The translations under genes were made by a program, and so were the position numbers. The notes under the pieces were generated by a model, which made no database searches, was not told the origin of the DNA, and saw only the letters and a program-made list of their open reading frames with translations. Below, in pieces: positions 1 to 12,600 of a DNA stretch of 64,000 nucleotides (position 1 is its first letter; each line of letters starts with the position of its first letter). The stretch is from Bugulina stolonifera. Its lineage: Eukaryota; Bryozoa; Gymnolaemata; Cheilostomatida; Bugulidae. The stretch covers positions 24,839,233 through 24,903,232 of the forward strand of contig OW285188.1 of NCBI GenBank assembly GCA_935421135.1, read 5' to 3'.

Positions 1-1114
1 ACACAGATAAACAGTTACAGCGAGAGATGACAGGATTTCTACATTTACAGGCGTATATAATATTTGTTTGTTAGCCAAGAATAGACTGTGGGCGGTGGCC
101 AGTAAGCCACAGTACCTGAGGGCTGTATGTCTCCTACCCAATTATGAATCCATGACGTAATGTCTATAAATTCTGTGAATGCTCATCTACATTTAGTATT
201 CAGAACAGGTTATTATGTCTATGGTTATCAGTATCACTATATTATTATCAAAGTGCAAATGCAGCAAATAATGCCAATTATACATGCTATGCGGAACAGA
301 AATTTGGATAAAAAATTGTCTTTTAGCCTGCAGGCTATAAGTTTAAATTTTCTTTCTACATGGCATGGCTGCACCCACCATATTGTTTAAGCCCATCAGA
401 GCTAACACTAACACCTACATCTCGAAAGAACAGAAGTACAACAGCAATCTTTACCTGGCTAACCAGTGTTAGGGTGTTACAACTAACGGTGTACAATGTA
501 CACTACATGTACATGTACATTAATTGTAATGTAGATAGGAGAAAGTTTGGAGTTGCTCTCTTTTGTACAAGAAAGCTTTCGCCAAAGTTTATTAATCGAA
601 ATATTTCTAATCGACAAACAGTAACCCGAATACAGTAAAACGTTTGTACCGATGATGAAAGAGGCCACAAATGCAAAAATACAATCCAACCAATGGGACG
701 AAGAAAAAGAAAGCACCGCGTGTTTGATGTTTTGCGAGTACGCATGGCAGATTTGATTTCCACATCAGCTTTCAAAAATTGCAGGACGAGTTTGCATCTA
801 CAGTGCACTACTTCATTTGAATTTGATCATTCATTATGGATTCCGTGACTTCTGTTTCCGCGCCACAGAAGTCTTGATATTTATAGTATTATTATCTGTT
901 AAAACTACACAAATATTAATAACATACATACTTATACTACATAGTCATAGTCATAGTGCAACCGAGGAGTCCAATACTACTTACTGTCAACTTACTGTCA
1001 ACTTCTTCATCACACTGGATCGCCCTGGAGGGAAGAAGGGGTGTGCCGCATATGGTACATGGATTGGCCAGTGGGTGGACAGTAATACACTTATTATAAT
1101 GCAATAAATTGGCA
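1..1114. other. gene-free left edge
   Basis: No coding segment with recognisable homology or exon structure was found on either strand. Open frames here are short (up to about 109 codons), overlap each other on opposite strands, and have no supporting splice sites. The stretch is AT-rich and contains one ACATGTACATGTACAT palindromic run near 502-520. It could hold distal exons or regulatory DNA of a gene outside the window, but nothing in the sequence shows that. Confidence 0.5.
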
Positions 1115-1730
1115 GTGATAACCAGAGATGCCAGACTCGAGTTAAAGACTCTCACTCGAGTTAATTCAAGCAACATTTTATGGCTTATTATAAAGACTTG
1201 TAACTTGAATACACAGCTGTCAAAAACTTGTAACTTGAATTGTAATTCAATTCTGGTTATGATCAAAGACTCTCAACTCGCACATCATTATGTTGAAATA
1301 TTCAATAACTCGAGTTTTCATTGGGCAGCTGTGAATTGTAATGAATAGAAATAACCACAGTTATAACCACCAACCACAACCACAATTATAAGACATTTTA
1401 CACTAAAACTGTGGCATTTTGCTTTGAAATTTGAACTGCTAACACCATTTCCTAACAAAATTTCACCATAAGCTAAACAATAACCCAATAACTCTATAAA
1501 AAGACTCGAGTTAAGCAGGCAAAGAATTGAATTGAAACTTGCTTGTAGTTAACTTGGATAACTTGACAAAAACTTGAGTTTCTGTGGACATGTAAATATT
1601 TAACTCGTAACTTGAAAGTTTTGATCTGTCAGTGAAAGAATTGACTTGTAACTTGAAGAGTCACAACTAAGAGTTGGCCATGGAAACTTGAGTTTCCAAA
1701 ATAAAACTTGCACACATCTCTGGTGATAAC
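1115..1730. mobile_element. hAT-type non-autonomous element (MITE) with 8-bp target duplication
   Basis: A 600-bp element (1123-1722) is bounded by short inverted ends, CAGAGATG at the left and CATCTCTG at the right. It is flanked on both sides by the exact 8-bp direct repeat GTGATAAC (1115-1122 and 1723-1730). An 8-bp target duplication with CAGAG-type ends is the signature of hAT transposons. The interior is rich in short direct and inverted copies of ACTCGAGTT and AACTTGTAACTTGAA-like words and contains no transposase frame, so the element would depend on a transposase encoded elsewhere. The perfect target duplication suggests fairly recent insertion. Confidence 0.85.
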
Positions 1731-1740
1731 GGAACAGGAC

Positions 1741-2034
1741 CTAGCCTGACTGGGTAGGGGTTGCAGTTGAAAACCGCCCAGCAGTGTCTTCTGGGTTGTA
1801 TCCAATCCTCATATCTCTAATAGTTCTTGGTAAGGAGCTATTGAGATATTTGTTGCTGTTTGCTCCCACTGAACAGGGGAGTCCGATGGTTTGAGAACGA
1901 GTCTGCACTGTTCCCACAGTTTGATGCTCTAGCAGATCTTCATAGGCTGCACTTAGAGCCGGATGCTGTTCTTCCTTCCCGAGTATTCGCATGAGAAGCC
2001 CTACTTGGTGATTCCTTTTTCTCTGGTCCAGTAG
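1741..2034 (-). CDS. possible terminal exon or remnant of an unidentified gene
   Basis: On the minus strand an open segment of 97 codons runs from a possible 3' splice site (ends in CTACAG, boundary at 2034) to a TAG stop at 1741. The product is rich in Arg, Gln, Thr and Ser, begins LLDQRKRNHQVGLLMRIL, and has no membrane segment. I do not recognise the family. It may be the last exon of a gene whose other exons I cannot see, or a decayed transposon-encoded protein. It lies 10 bp from the hAT element's target duplication, which leaves a transposon-related origin possible. No upstream exon was found with confidence. Confidence 0.25.
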   Translation of the reverse strand, partial: LLDQRKRNHQVGLLMRILGKEEQHPALSAAYEDLLEHQTVGTVQTRSQTIGLPCSVGANSNKYLNSSLPRTIRDMRIGYNPEDTAGRFSTATPTQSG

Positions 2035-2341
2035 CTGTAGGCCAAGCTCTTTTTTTACAATAACAAACGGAACTCAAACCCAAACTTTTACTGTATCAAT
2101 ATAATTATATTACGTTCATTTACTCTACTCTACTGAGGTTTTGGTTTTTATATTATTTATTTATTTTATTTTTTACAGCATATATTAATATATTTATATT
2201 CTAATTCTGATTGCGATTATTATAATATTATATTTATTTATGAGTGTGTCCATAGGCTTAAGTACTGATAGAACATTCAGACTCTACTTTTAGGGAGATT
2301 TTTGAGCCTGAAGACACCTATTAGCACTCAACGTCAACATG

Positions 2342-2957
2342 CAGTGGAACTTGCTTAGTTCAACCTTGGATAATTCAAAAACTTGGTTAATTCAAACCAT
2401 TATCCATGGTCCCTGCTGGGCACTATATAAATGGCTTCAAATAATTCAAACTTATCATCTGTAATTCAAACTTCACACCGCTTAGGTTTACACTACACTC
2501 AATGATAATACTGTTACAGCAAGCTTTAGTCACCTAATAATAGTTGCTAGTAGCTAGTAGTTATTAGTAGTTACTACTGCAATATATTTCTGCCCAAGCT
2601 AAGCTGGGAACACCCACTGATAGTGATAGCTTTACTGTTCCTTAGCTAAATGTATTTTTACACTGTTGCCCGTACATGTGATGCCCATCTGCAGTGTTGC
2701 AGTTTTGAGTGTACTAAACATTACATAAAGTTCTATCAAATAGGAAGCTGTCATGTTAACACATGTCTTCACAGTTGAAGCAAATGAAAGTTAATGCATA
2801 CATGCACATTCATGTGTTACTACATATATATAGTATTATTTGTCAAGTAGGTATCCAAGTCATTATACAAAATGAAGGGATCACATGATTCAAACTCTGG
2901 CCTAATTCAAACCAATTATGGTGGTCCCTTGGAGTTTGAATTAAGCCAGTTCCACTG
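2342..2957. mobile_element. pogo/Tigger-like MITE
   Basis: The left end CAGTGGAACTTGCTTAGTTC and the reverse complement of the right end, CAGTGGAACTGGCTTAATTC, match over about 24 bp with three differences. The CAGTGGAAC start followed by TTAATTCAA-type words resembles termini of pogo/Tigger family elements of the Tc1/mariner superfamily. Sub-terminal sequence also repeats TAATTCAAAC-type words in inverted orientation. There is no transposase frame inside (about 615 bp). The expected TA target duplication is clear only on the right side (TA follows CCACTG); the left flank reads TG, so that copy is mutated or the boundary is slightly off. Confidence 0.7.
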
Positions 2958-5072
2958 TATTTTAGTGTTTCTGGGTGCAGAATTTTGTCAGCTTTTCAAT
3001 GGCATGCATATTTTCAATGTCACATTTAATCTTTATCCAGTTATGGTCTATGAAAAACAATTCCTTCGACCTGCTGCTGATAGGATGTCAGAAAATATTT
3101 AATTTTCTTTTGGACTTATTATGTCAAAGTCCTGTGATATCTTAGCTTTACATCTGCATCAAAATAGTTGGTGGTTACTTGAATCTGTTACTGATGGGAC
3201 GATAATTTGTCACTGATGTGACACCACTAAACAATAATTCATCACAAGTTGCAATAAAAAGTATGAAATTAATTATTTCGATACAAAGATGATGTATCTA
3301 GTATCTGTACAGCAATTTTGAATAAAAGCGGTGAATAGTGACTAGCGTATAACATAACTAAGAGGATACAGTGACTGAAAATAAGCTCCTTCACAATTAG
3401 GCTAAATGAAGTACCAAATCAACAAATTGAAAATGTTCCTTAAAGCAATAATTCTGCCTTGTTAGAGCTGGAGAAACAAGTAAGTTGACAATGCTTCCTT
3501 TGAGGAGCAAGCAAAGCTACAAAAGGTTCTTGGTATGGTATTATTTGTGTACTCAATACAGAGTCACTAGTACCACTATTTATAGTACCAGTACAACTAC
3601 TATTGCTGGTGTCAGGGTCCCATATTTTAGTATCCGTAACAGTAACTCTTCCAACATGTTTAGCAAAACTGTATATTAATAGTCAAACCTTAACTCACAC
3701 AGCCATGTTTAACGTGCTCAGAATCGTAAGTATTTAGGCGATGTACAGTGTCCTCTTGAGTGATATAAAAACTCACTCAGAAAAGGTTTGTTTGCAGCTA
3801 TCTAATCGGGTTTCCCAACAAAGATTGTTACAGAAGTTTTTTTACTTTATAGGACGCTGTAAAATAATTAGTGTTTTCCACCATGGCTATATTGTTTGAA
3901 ACAGAGTCTTTCACGGATATTTCACCACACCACTAAGGCTGTTAACAGATTCTTTTGATTGAGAAGTGGCAAACAAACTTTCATTAAAATGCTGGAGGTC
4001 ATATAAGTTTTTATATTACTTGAGGTTTAAAAAAGAGACCGATTTTTAAATCCAGATACTGAAATATCTAAAAATGTTTCGATTTTCTTGACCAACTCAA
4101 ATTCATCAATAAAACAGATTTTAGCAACAGGCAAGGGTATGCATATAATATAGCATATTTATCATGCTCACCACGTATGCATACACTGCAACACTGCCAT
4201 TGCACTGTCCTTCACACCTTGATTTTGGTCTTACTCATATTTGTGATGTAAGCTAATTGGTTTGGAAAGTGCGATTCATTCATGTACTTGAACTTTTTAA
4301 TCCCATCAGACTTTCAAAACTGCAAGCTTTCAAGTAGCAGTTATTGTTAGTCCATAACTGGTTCCTCTCTTAATCAGATGGGTTCAGCCAAAGCAGATAT
4401 AATAATAAAGTGAAAACGTAAAATTACGGGATTAGAGTGAGTATAGGCTTTGTTTCTATTGTGTTGAGGTGTGTTTCATTAGTGACAATGTCCCATCAAT
4501 AAACAATTATCTCAAACACTGTTGGCTCTTGAGAGTTTGGGTACAGATTACACGTACCAACCAATAACTTACTTTGTATCAATTAGCATTATTGACTGGT
4601 AATGGGATTAATTATTGTTCATTTTCGTCTGCTGATGGAACATCAGTTGCCTGGAGTTAAATGGGTCATATGCTTGATACAAAAGATAATAAAATTGTAT
4701 TACTATTCATTGTTCAACATGTCATGTAGTAAACATGTTAATCCATTGCCTGCTGCTACATATTTACCAATATAATTTGTTTTACTAAAATCAGCATGCA
4801 GAAAATCTGTAAACTGCGACAAATTGGGATTTCAGCGAACTCAATTCTAGTGGCTATATTATGAACCACTAGAGGGTTAGAGAGATAATTTTAGAATATA
4901 ATGCTATCACATCTTCTTACTATTTATTCTCAAAATTTTGGGCTTCTAGAGTGAATTCCTATTTTTCCCTCAAATGGTCATTTATTTATGGATACATTTA
5001 CGTATATGGTAATAACTAACTAGGCTTGACTACTAGGCATGTTTTAATGGTTGCTAATATATAAATTTTACC
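2958..5072. other. gene-free region upstream of PCED1
   Basis: No exon with coding support was found. The stretch holds AT-rich unique-looking sequence and two diverged inverted copies of a GATGGGAC...TTGTCACT-type word (about 3187-3215 and 4478-4497), which could be ends of an old element of about 1.3 kb. The last few hundred bases should include the PCED1 promoter and perhaps a 5' non-coding exon, because an AG dinucleotide (CCACTAG, ending 5084) sits just before the second candidate start codon. Confidence 0.4.
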
Positions 5073-5087
5073 ATGTTTCCACTAGCT

Positions 5088-8000
5088 ATGAGTTCAGTCA
5101 GCAATGGCTCATGGAAGGTGCAGACTAAAGGTTACTCTAAATCAGAAGCTTCTGATGTCTGTAAAGACAAGCTCATTGTGTTTATTGGAGACAGCGGTGA
5201 GAGCATACTAACAGCATTTCTATAGCTATTTAATTTTCGTTCAAACTATACTTTTTATTACGCAAACTCCAAAGAAGTGTTGCAGATGTCATTCAGTATG
5301 TTGTTAGCATGCCTACTACTCCATCTGAATACTGTACTTCCTCTGCTTGCTGTACAACGTCATATTTGTTAAACTTCAGTTGTCAGAGCTGTGTATAAAG
5401 ATATGGTGGCTCTCATAAAAACAGGCAGACTGCTTACTGATCGTCAATTGAGAGCAAAGGTGAGTGAATTATCATCCATTTTTACAATCTGTGAGTTCTG
5501 CTATTTTGAAAGTTAGTCCTTTCACTATTCTATACAAGGATATACTATTAATTCAGGGTCATTACTATCAGATCCTGTGTCTGCAGTTTGCATATACATT
5601 AGAATGTACATGCAGGTGTTCTGCTGTATGTACATCCATACATATCCATGTAAATGTTCTCTTGTTTTGTTGAGATTAATCTCCAAGATAAATCTTGGAG
5701 TGTAAGCAACTTCATACTACAGCCTAGTGTACACTGGTATGGTAACAGTATGTTATTCCATAGGGAGAGACGAACTTTGAAGGTGATAAACTTGTAGAAG
5801 GGGGAATTAAAGAAGGGCTGTTCAATGGTTAGTTTATTTGTCATATCTACTTGTAATAATTCTTATGGTTGAGGTTTATATTCACAAGTTATGGAGCTGT
5901 TCTTGTTTTATATTCAATCAGTAACCAACACATGACACGGTCCAATCAGTAACCAGCAGTTATCTCTCGTGTTGAAAGGGAAGTCAATGCAAATTTAAAA
6001 GTGATTGCAGCACACCAAAATCTGCTCTTCTTAGTCGATTTTTCAAATTTTCATATTTTAAAATATGCAACTGATTTATCAGAACATTGTCCAATGTTAC
6101 AGAACTCTACTTGAATCTGAGTGAAATGTAGGATTGGGGTTGGTAAACATCTATCTAATAGAATGATGTACATTTCATCCTATTATATTATATATGCATG
6201 CATTTACTGCAGGTAAAACATACATAGAAGTTAGAGAGTACCGAACAAATACTCACTGCCTCAGGTTCTATTTTGTAACCAGATGTTACTACGACTACAT
6301 GGAGACCATTCTACAGGACTTCTTGGACCAGCCCATACCTGATGTAGTGTACCTGGGTTCCTGCTGTTGGGACATCACTAGGTGACTGTCATATTGGCTA
6401 CAGTAACACACATATATATGTATATATATATAATGTTTACACAAGTAATCCCCATGACGTGTTTGTTGTTGTCTATTTAACAGATGGACAGATGAGGTAA
6501 AAGATGGACCCAGAGCTCTCCATAAGTACAAGGCCAATCTTGAGATTCTGTTTACAAGGTTGGTGACTGTCAAATTCAGTCTAATGTTGTCTAGCGTGAG
6601 AGTCTAGTTCTTAGCCTTCTGTTTGCAGTTATATCACAGATTTCGTCTTCGTGACGAATTTTGGTCAAATCGGATTAGTGTTTTTGGTCTTCTAACACTT
6701 GTATTCTAGCTATATCTACTTGCTACATTCTCAATCCATTGTATATACATGTACATGTGATAACTGTTAGTGAGGTTTATATAGCATACGTGTATTTTAG
6801 TTCATGTTATGTATGTACACTATGTATTATATACATTGACTAGACTGCGTGAAGTGCTGCCGGAGTACTGTTTGATAATATGGGCGTGCAGCATGCCTCT
6901 GGGTGACAAAGTTAAGGGAGGATTCATGGACAAACAGTGCTATGGTGAACTGGGCAATGTAAGACGTGGTATACTTGAAGCTAACTACTTCTCATCTGAT
7001 CTGGCAGTCAGAAAGGAGTTGGATGTTATTGACTTCCACTACTACTTCAAGTATGTTCACATTGTCCTCATCTCTAATCTATAGTATCTGGTGAAATGCA
7101 CTTCTAGAGTGTATGAAAAGTTTGGTTCTGAGAGAATTAATTAAATTGATGTTTGACTGAGGATTCAAAATAGTTATCAATTCCCTTCATTGTATGAGCA
7201 ATTACTTGCCCCACATCTATAAAATTAAGTAGCAAGCAGTGATAGGGTATAAACCAACAGATAAAGGGGGGTACCAAATATGCATAGCCTCAATATAGCA
7301 GGCTCTTGGCTGTGAGAATATTGGATAGTAATATGAGAAGGATAGGTGTGCATACAGAATTTATAAATAGCTAAATCCAAAGTGTACTACATGTTTTTAG
7401 ACCAATGCATTTATACATCACAGTTGTCTTCTCTCTAATCGACTGATGAGAGTTGATTTGGTGGTGGGTGCTAAGGCTGTTGATTTTTTATTTAGAAATT
7501 TTCAAGTTGCAAGGAAAGCTGACGGAATCCATTGGAATGCCTCTGCCAGCCGCAACATGTCCTTCATGCTCATTCACCACCTGTGTTGGGCGTGGGAGAG
7601 AGATGACATTGTAGCTAAGCCAGAGAATGCGGTTCAGATAGAAGCTGAGGTTGACAAGCTAAATGTTAAGTGGTATGTTTCATTATAACGACCTTTAGGG
7701 TGAGGAAGGGGATATCATCATGGAAACAACATGGTAATGTGTCTGGAGGACAGGATCCTATGTCTCCCAATGCGCTGGGCTCGTAGTTGTACTCCGAACC
7801 TGTTAGTTGGAAGTGCAGGTGCACTCTAACCTTTCAACTGTCAACCAGCTATCAGTGAATCGCAAACCTAGGAAAATGTGGATTTCGTGTATATTGGAAG
7901 TTTGGCCTGTATTTAGTTTGTAGCCATTTTCATGTTATGCTTCAGGGCGAACCCATCTATTCAAGGGAGAGACCAAAGACGTTCTCCTCATAGAGACATG

Positions 8001-9022
8001 GACAGACCTAGGAGTAACCACCCTCTCAAGATGATGGAGAATAAATGGAGGCACAGAGCCGACCACAGGACCAATCCATACAGTAATCCATACAGTGCCT
8101 CAGGCATGTATTGTAGTATTATGTAGGCTCATATCATAATATACACTTTTAACTCAACAGCTCTCTCAACACTCTTTACTTAGGCTGTAATGTGTCGCTA
8201 ATTCTTAGTTGTCTTGTTGGCTAATAATGATACCGTGTAGGTTGTCGAATCGAACTATAGCTATTTGGAGATCAAATATTAGGAGTGAACATTTCTAGTC
8301 CTTGTAGATGGATTGAGACACGGCCATGTCACTAGCTAGTTTAGCTAATATAGAGCTAGAGCATGCTAGCACTCATAGGAATATGTATCTGTACTAATCT
8401 GTTCCTTAAACTCTATGGTTATTTCTTCTCATTCAGAGAGATGGAGTTCACATAATAGCAGGGAGCACACTCTCAGTGGATCTAGCCGAGGTGAGGATCG
8501 AAGATCATATCAATGGTCGGATGATACTAGATATAGCGAGAGAAGTCGCTCCAGACCATCAGATAATGGCTATCACCGTGGACCAGATAATGGCTATCAC
8601 CGTCGACCAGATAATGGCTATCACCGTGGACCAAATAATGACTATCACCATGGACCAAATAATGACTATCCCCATGGACCAAATAATCACTATCCCCGTG
8701 GACCAGATAATGGATTCAGCCTTTCATTACAGCAGGTAGTTTCATTGTACTCAATCTGATTAATATCATACAATCTGTTTTGAGCTTATTTATGAGTAGG
8801 AAGTGTCAACTGCTCATGGATTTGGAACTTTATTTGTAGACTCAGAGTTACGGTCCCAGGGATGCACGGGCCCCGTATAATAATCACAGCATCAAGTATG
8901 ATACTACCTGGCAGCCAATTGTACAAGGAAGCAGGGGGCTCTTCTCTTCCCTAAACTATAATGCTACTTTCAACATGAATTCTCAGCTCAAAGATTTCAA
9001 TGGAATAAAGTGGTTTAACTGA
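5088..9022 (+). CDS. PCED1: PC-esterase domain-containing protein 1 (PCED1/FAM113 family, GDSL/SGNH hydrolase fold)
   Basis: Ten exons join in one frame: 5088-5196, 5380-5459, 5764-5827, 6213-6381, 6484-6558, 6844-7050, 7496-7672, 7946-8103, 8437-8735 and 8840-9022, giving 506 residues. An in-frame ATG at 5073 would add five residues. The N-terminal two thirds is a PC-esterase domain of the GDSL/SGNH type: block I is FIGDSVVRAVYKD with the presumed nucleophile Ser in GDS, a WDITRW motif follows, and block V is DGIHWN with the presumed Asp and His. Family members are predicted acyl-esterases; the substrate of PCED1 proteins is not established. The C-terminal tail is low complexity, Arg/Ser/Tyr rich, with an octapeptide repeat. 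The intron after 8103 uses a GC donor (CAG|GCATGT), the only choice that keeps the frame. It is convergent with DCTN1. Confidence 0.9.
8559..8718 (+). repeat. coding 24-bp minisatellite (octapeptide PDNGYHRG) in PCED1
   Basis: About seven consecutive units of 24 bp encode variants of PDNGYHRG: three DNGYHR units, then NNDYHHG, NNDYPHG, NNHYPRG and a terminal DNGF. The unit is a multiple of three, so copy-number change would preserve the frame. It lies in the disordered tail after the esterase domain, rich in Tyr, His and Arg. Confidence 0.9.
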
Positions 9023-9565
9023 TTTGCTAGATGTCAGTTTCTCTGGAATCCTTGCAACATTTCAACATCAATTTGCCTTTTACTAGTCACTCCATACACA
9101 GTAGTTCATATAATATGCTCTAACGGTGAAGGGTATATGGTTCACATTGAATCCATATCTAGTCAAGCATCGATAATCTACCTTTGCTCAACCTGTATGT
9201 ACATATGTAAAGAACTGGTAAAATGTTATATAACAATGCATTACTCTAGAATATTTTTTATTACAATTTGAATCTCGCCTGTTGGTTTTCATTTATTTGC
9301 TCAGAAAGAAGAAATAGCTTCCTTTCAAACATTTATTTTATAAGTTACAACTACTTGTACGAATTGTGGGTTTATCACATATAATTTTATACCAAATAGA
9401 TAAAAATAGGAGCCAAAATATTCTGTAAACTAGAAAAACTTCTCAGCTGTCTCAAGCTAATTCTCAACTCACCGCTACTAAATATACATGTACATATTCA
9501 TTCATACATACAATGTTGGTGCATTAATTGCCATAAATTAATATAATGGTCTGGTTTCTAGAATA
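9023..9565. other. convergent 3' region of PCED1 and DCTN1
   Basis: No coding sequence. Two minus-strand AATAAA signals (plus-strand TTTATT at about 9257-9262 and 9292-9297) are candidates for DCTN1 polyadenylation, 270-310 bp past its stop. The PCED1 3' untranslated region must also end within this interval. Confidence 0.55.
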
Positions 9566-9685
9566 TCAAACAAGTTGTAGCAACAGACTTTTCAGTTGAG
9601 AGTGATTTACGTCAAGTTTCACAACTTCAGACTTGCCAGGTGTTGGTACTGTAATCCTACCGATGTATTGCTCTAATGGAGGCTA
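9566..9685 (-). other. DCTN1: DCTN1 last coding exon
   Basis: The final exon encodes [20 protein letters not shown] and ends LKSLLLQLV before the stop. It corresponds to the conserved VYMGKVTF...LHSRLIS tail of animal p150, which shows that the gene is complete at its 3' end. Confidence 0.85.
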
Positions 9686-12600
9686 CAACAAAATAAAACA
9701 TGAAGGCATGAGATACTTATCATGTTTGGGGGACAATACCATTGGACACCAATATCCAACACAATACTATTGGACACCAATACTCAATACCAATACTGTT
9801 GAATGATGGTATTGGACATAAAAAGTCCAGTGGGAATATAGGATATAGCTGTGTGTTGACATTTAATATGTAAGTATTGACTATAATATGCAACTAAACA
9901 ATGCCTGCTAAGATTCGTTAGTTTCCAGATTCTACATACCCGCTGTGACTTGGGTTTGGGGAAAGGATGTATTGGAGTTTGTACCCCTGCGGTAGGGACA
10001 GAAGCCAGGAAGGCAGATGTTTGTTGCTTGAGTTTCTCCAGCTGTCTGCTCAGTGTGTGCAGTTGGTCTGCTGTTTTGAAATCCTCTGATCCCAGAATAC
10101 TATCGGCTGAGACCTTGACACTGGTCACTTTCCTCTTGGCCACCACATTGCATGTGCTCTACAATAGGACATACATGTAGAATGTGCTTCATAATCACTG
10201 TAGCAGAATGGGCACTTATAAGCCATTGTCCATTATAAGAAGTTGTCCTCTCCTAAGAATCTTGGGAGGACAATTAATTTTAGGCGTCTTTCACACGGCA
10301 GTTTTAACCAACTACTAGTGAGGGGCGACCATCATTAACCACATATAGGCCCTACAATATATAAGCTTAACTTCAAACCCCATTGCTAACTAACATGTGC
10401 CAGCTAAATAGTATAGTACAGTATAGGATAGTATAGTATAGTAATGTGACAGGAACATTACTAGAACAATAGGCTATGAATGCTCATGACATTGTAGTTG
10501 TAATACGCAACATGATTCTCATCGAGGTGTATTTTATGCTACTATACCTGATGCAACCGGCTTAGGTTAGCACGAAGCTCGGCTTGTTGTTGTTGAAGAT
10601 GGTTGGCTTGCTTGTTCCTGTTAATGTGAGGCAGTTTCAAACCCCCTCCTCCCACTGGTGTTAGTGGTTTAAGCTGGGCTAGCTTCTCCTAAAAGTAAAT
10701 AGTATTAAATTGCATTAGAATAGGAAGCCTTCCCTGGTCTTGCAACGGTTTGCTGTGTACATGTAAATAAAATAGTTAGATAATGATGTCTAACCTTCAT
10801 CTCTTTACTTCTGTATGCCTGATTCTCTCCTTTTAGCCAGGTAACCGTAGACTTCAATGACTTAACCTGCTCCAAGAGGTGAGGAGAGTCTAGCCCACTG
10901 GCCACCATTCCTTGCGCTATGGAAATACACAGTCTATATGTAGGCCTATATTTCAGTGTGATTATAACAACAGAAATGTACATGAAAGTGGAGCCAACTG
11001 CTCTGATGCTCTCTAGCCTATGGTCCAACAGTGTTGGGCTGTCATTATTCGAGTCGCTGACCATCATGCAAAATCGCATACATGTATTCATAGACCACAG
11101 TCTAAGTACCAAAAACAGGGTGTACTCACCGACTGCTGATCCTATTCCTGAAGAAGAGCTCCTTGCCAGACTGTCGTACATCTGCTTCTTAGAGAGGTTG
11201 TTGAGTTTAGACTGGGCAGCAGACTTCTCAGCTTCAAGATTGTCTATATCACCTTGCAGGGCATCCATAGTCTGCTCAAACTCCCTGCAACATACGTGCC
11301 ATACAGTACATTGTATATCCGATATAACTAGACAACAGGGAAAGAGATAACAATGTGATACCACTGTGTGTGTTATGAGATGTTGAATCAAGCTGCGCTG
11401 AGACAGACAATCTTACTTTTCTTTTTTAGCAAGCTGAATTTGACTCTCCTCCAGTTTACGCTGTAGCTTGAGAACTTGCTCCTCTCGCTCTTTGGAAGCT
11501 AAGGCTATCTTTTTGTCTGCCATTCCTGCACGAACCTTAAACTCATCCACTTCCTCTTGCTATACAAATACATGTACATGTATATGTTGCTACAGTAGTT
11601 TTAGATGTATACAGTACATTTTGTATTATAATATGATACACTAGAGCTGCTGTGTTGCTATGGACAAGGTTGATTACAGTTGGTCACACTATACCAATCT
11701 CTGTACACAATGTACACGTATATATGTACACGTATACATATATACGTATATATCATGCATTTACCTTTTTTCTCAATTCAAATTTCAGTTGATTCAGCAT
11801 TTCCTCCTTAGCTATTAGCTTAGACTTAGAACTGCCGCCATCTGCCCCTTCTCTTCTGAACACCTCAGCTCTCTGCTCGATGGCACTTTCCTTCTACAAT
11901 GACCATTGACCACAGGCTAAACATTTAAGCAGATCACAAAGATTAAATACTACAATCAGAAATTCAAGTGACAGCCACAGCCAATACTTTTACTGGAACA
12001 TAAATTATAGACATAGGCGCTGTACCTTCTCCTTCTTGGGGGCTGGAGCATCGAGTGAACCTCCCTCAAGCTGCCCAACTAGTACTTTAACCCTATCCAG
12101 TGGGTGGGAAACTGAAGCTATCAGTGACTCATACAAATCTGCTGAGTCATCTTCCAGCAGCTCGCTGGCTGTCAGCATATACTGGTGGATCTGGTGGCTG
12201 GGGAGGAACTCCACCTCTAGAACACACATACAGCTGGTTTGTCTTGTGACTAGATCAAACTACTATAGATGAACATGTTATTTAATATATCTTCTACTTG
12301 TTCAGTATATTCAGAACCAATAAGAACAATTATAAGGTACACACCTGGTTGTAGGTTCAAAGCTCTGTCTGCCTGTGTAGCAGCATTATGTATTACATGC
12401 ATAGCGCTGCATACAGATTTAATGGAGGCCCTGATTCTCTCCGCCAACTCTGTACTGATAGTGACTTGAGTTCCAGAGGCTACTGATGGAAGGCAATGCT
12501 TCAGCTAGCAGAATATAAGTAAATGTCATCACACTAACACGTTGTGCTAAGTGAACTGTCATGATATATACAATATACATTATGGTTGTAGACAACAAAA

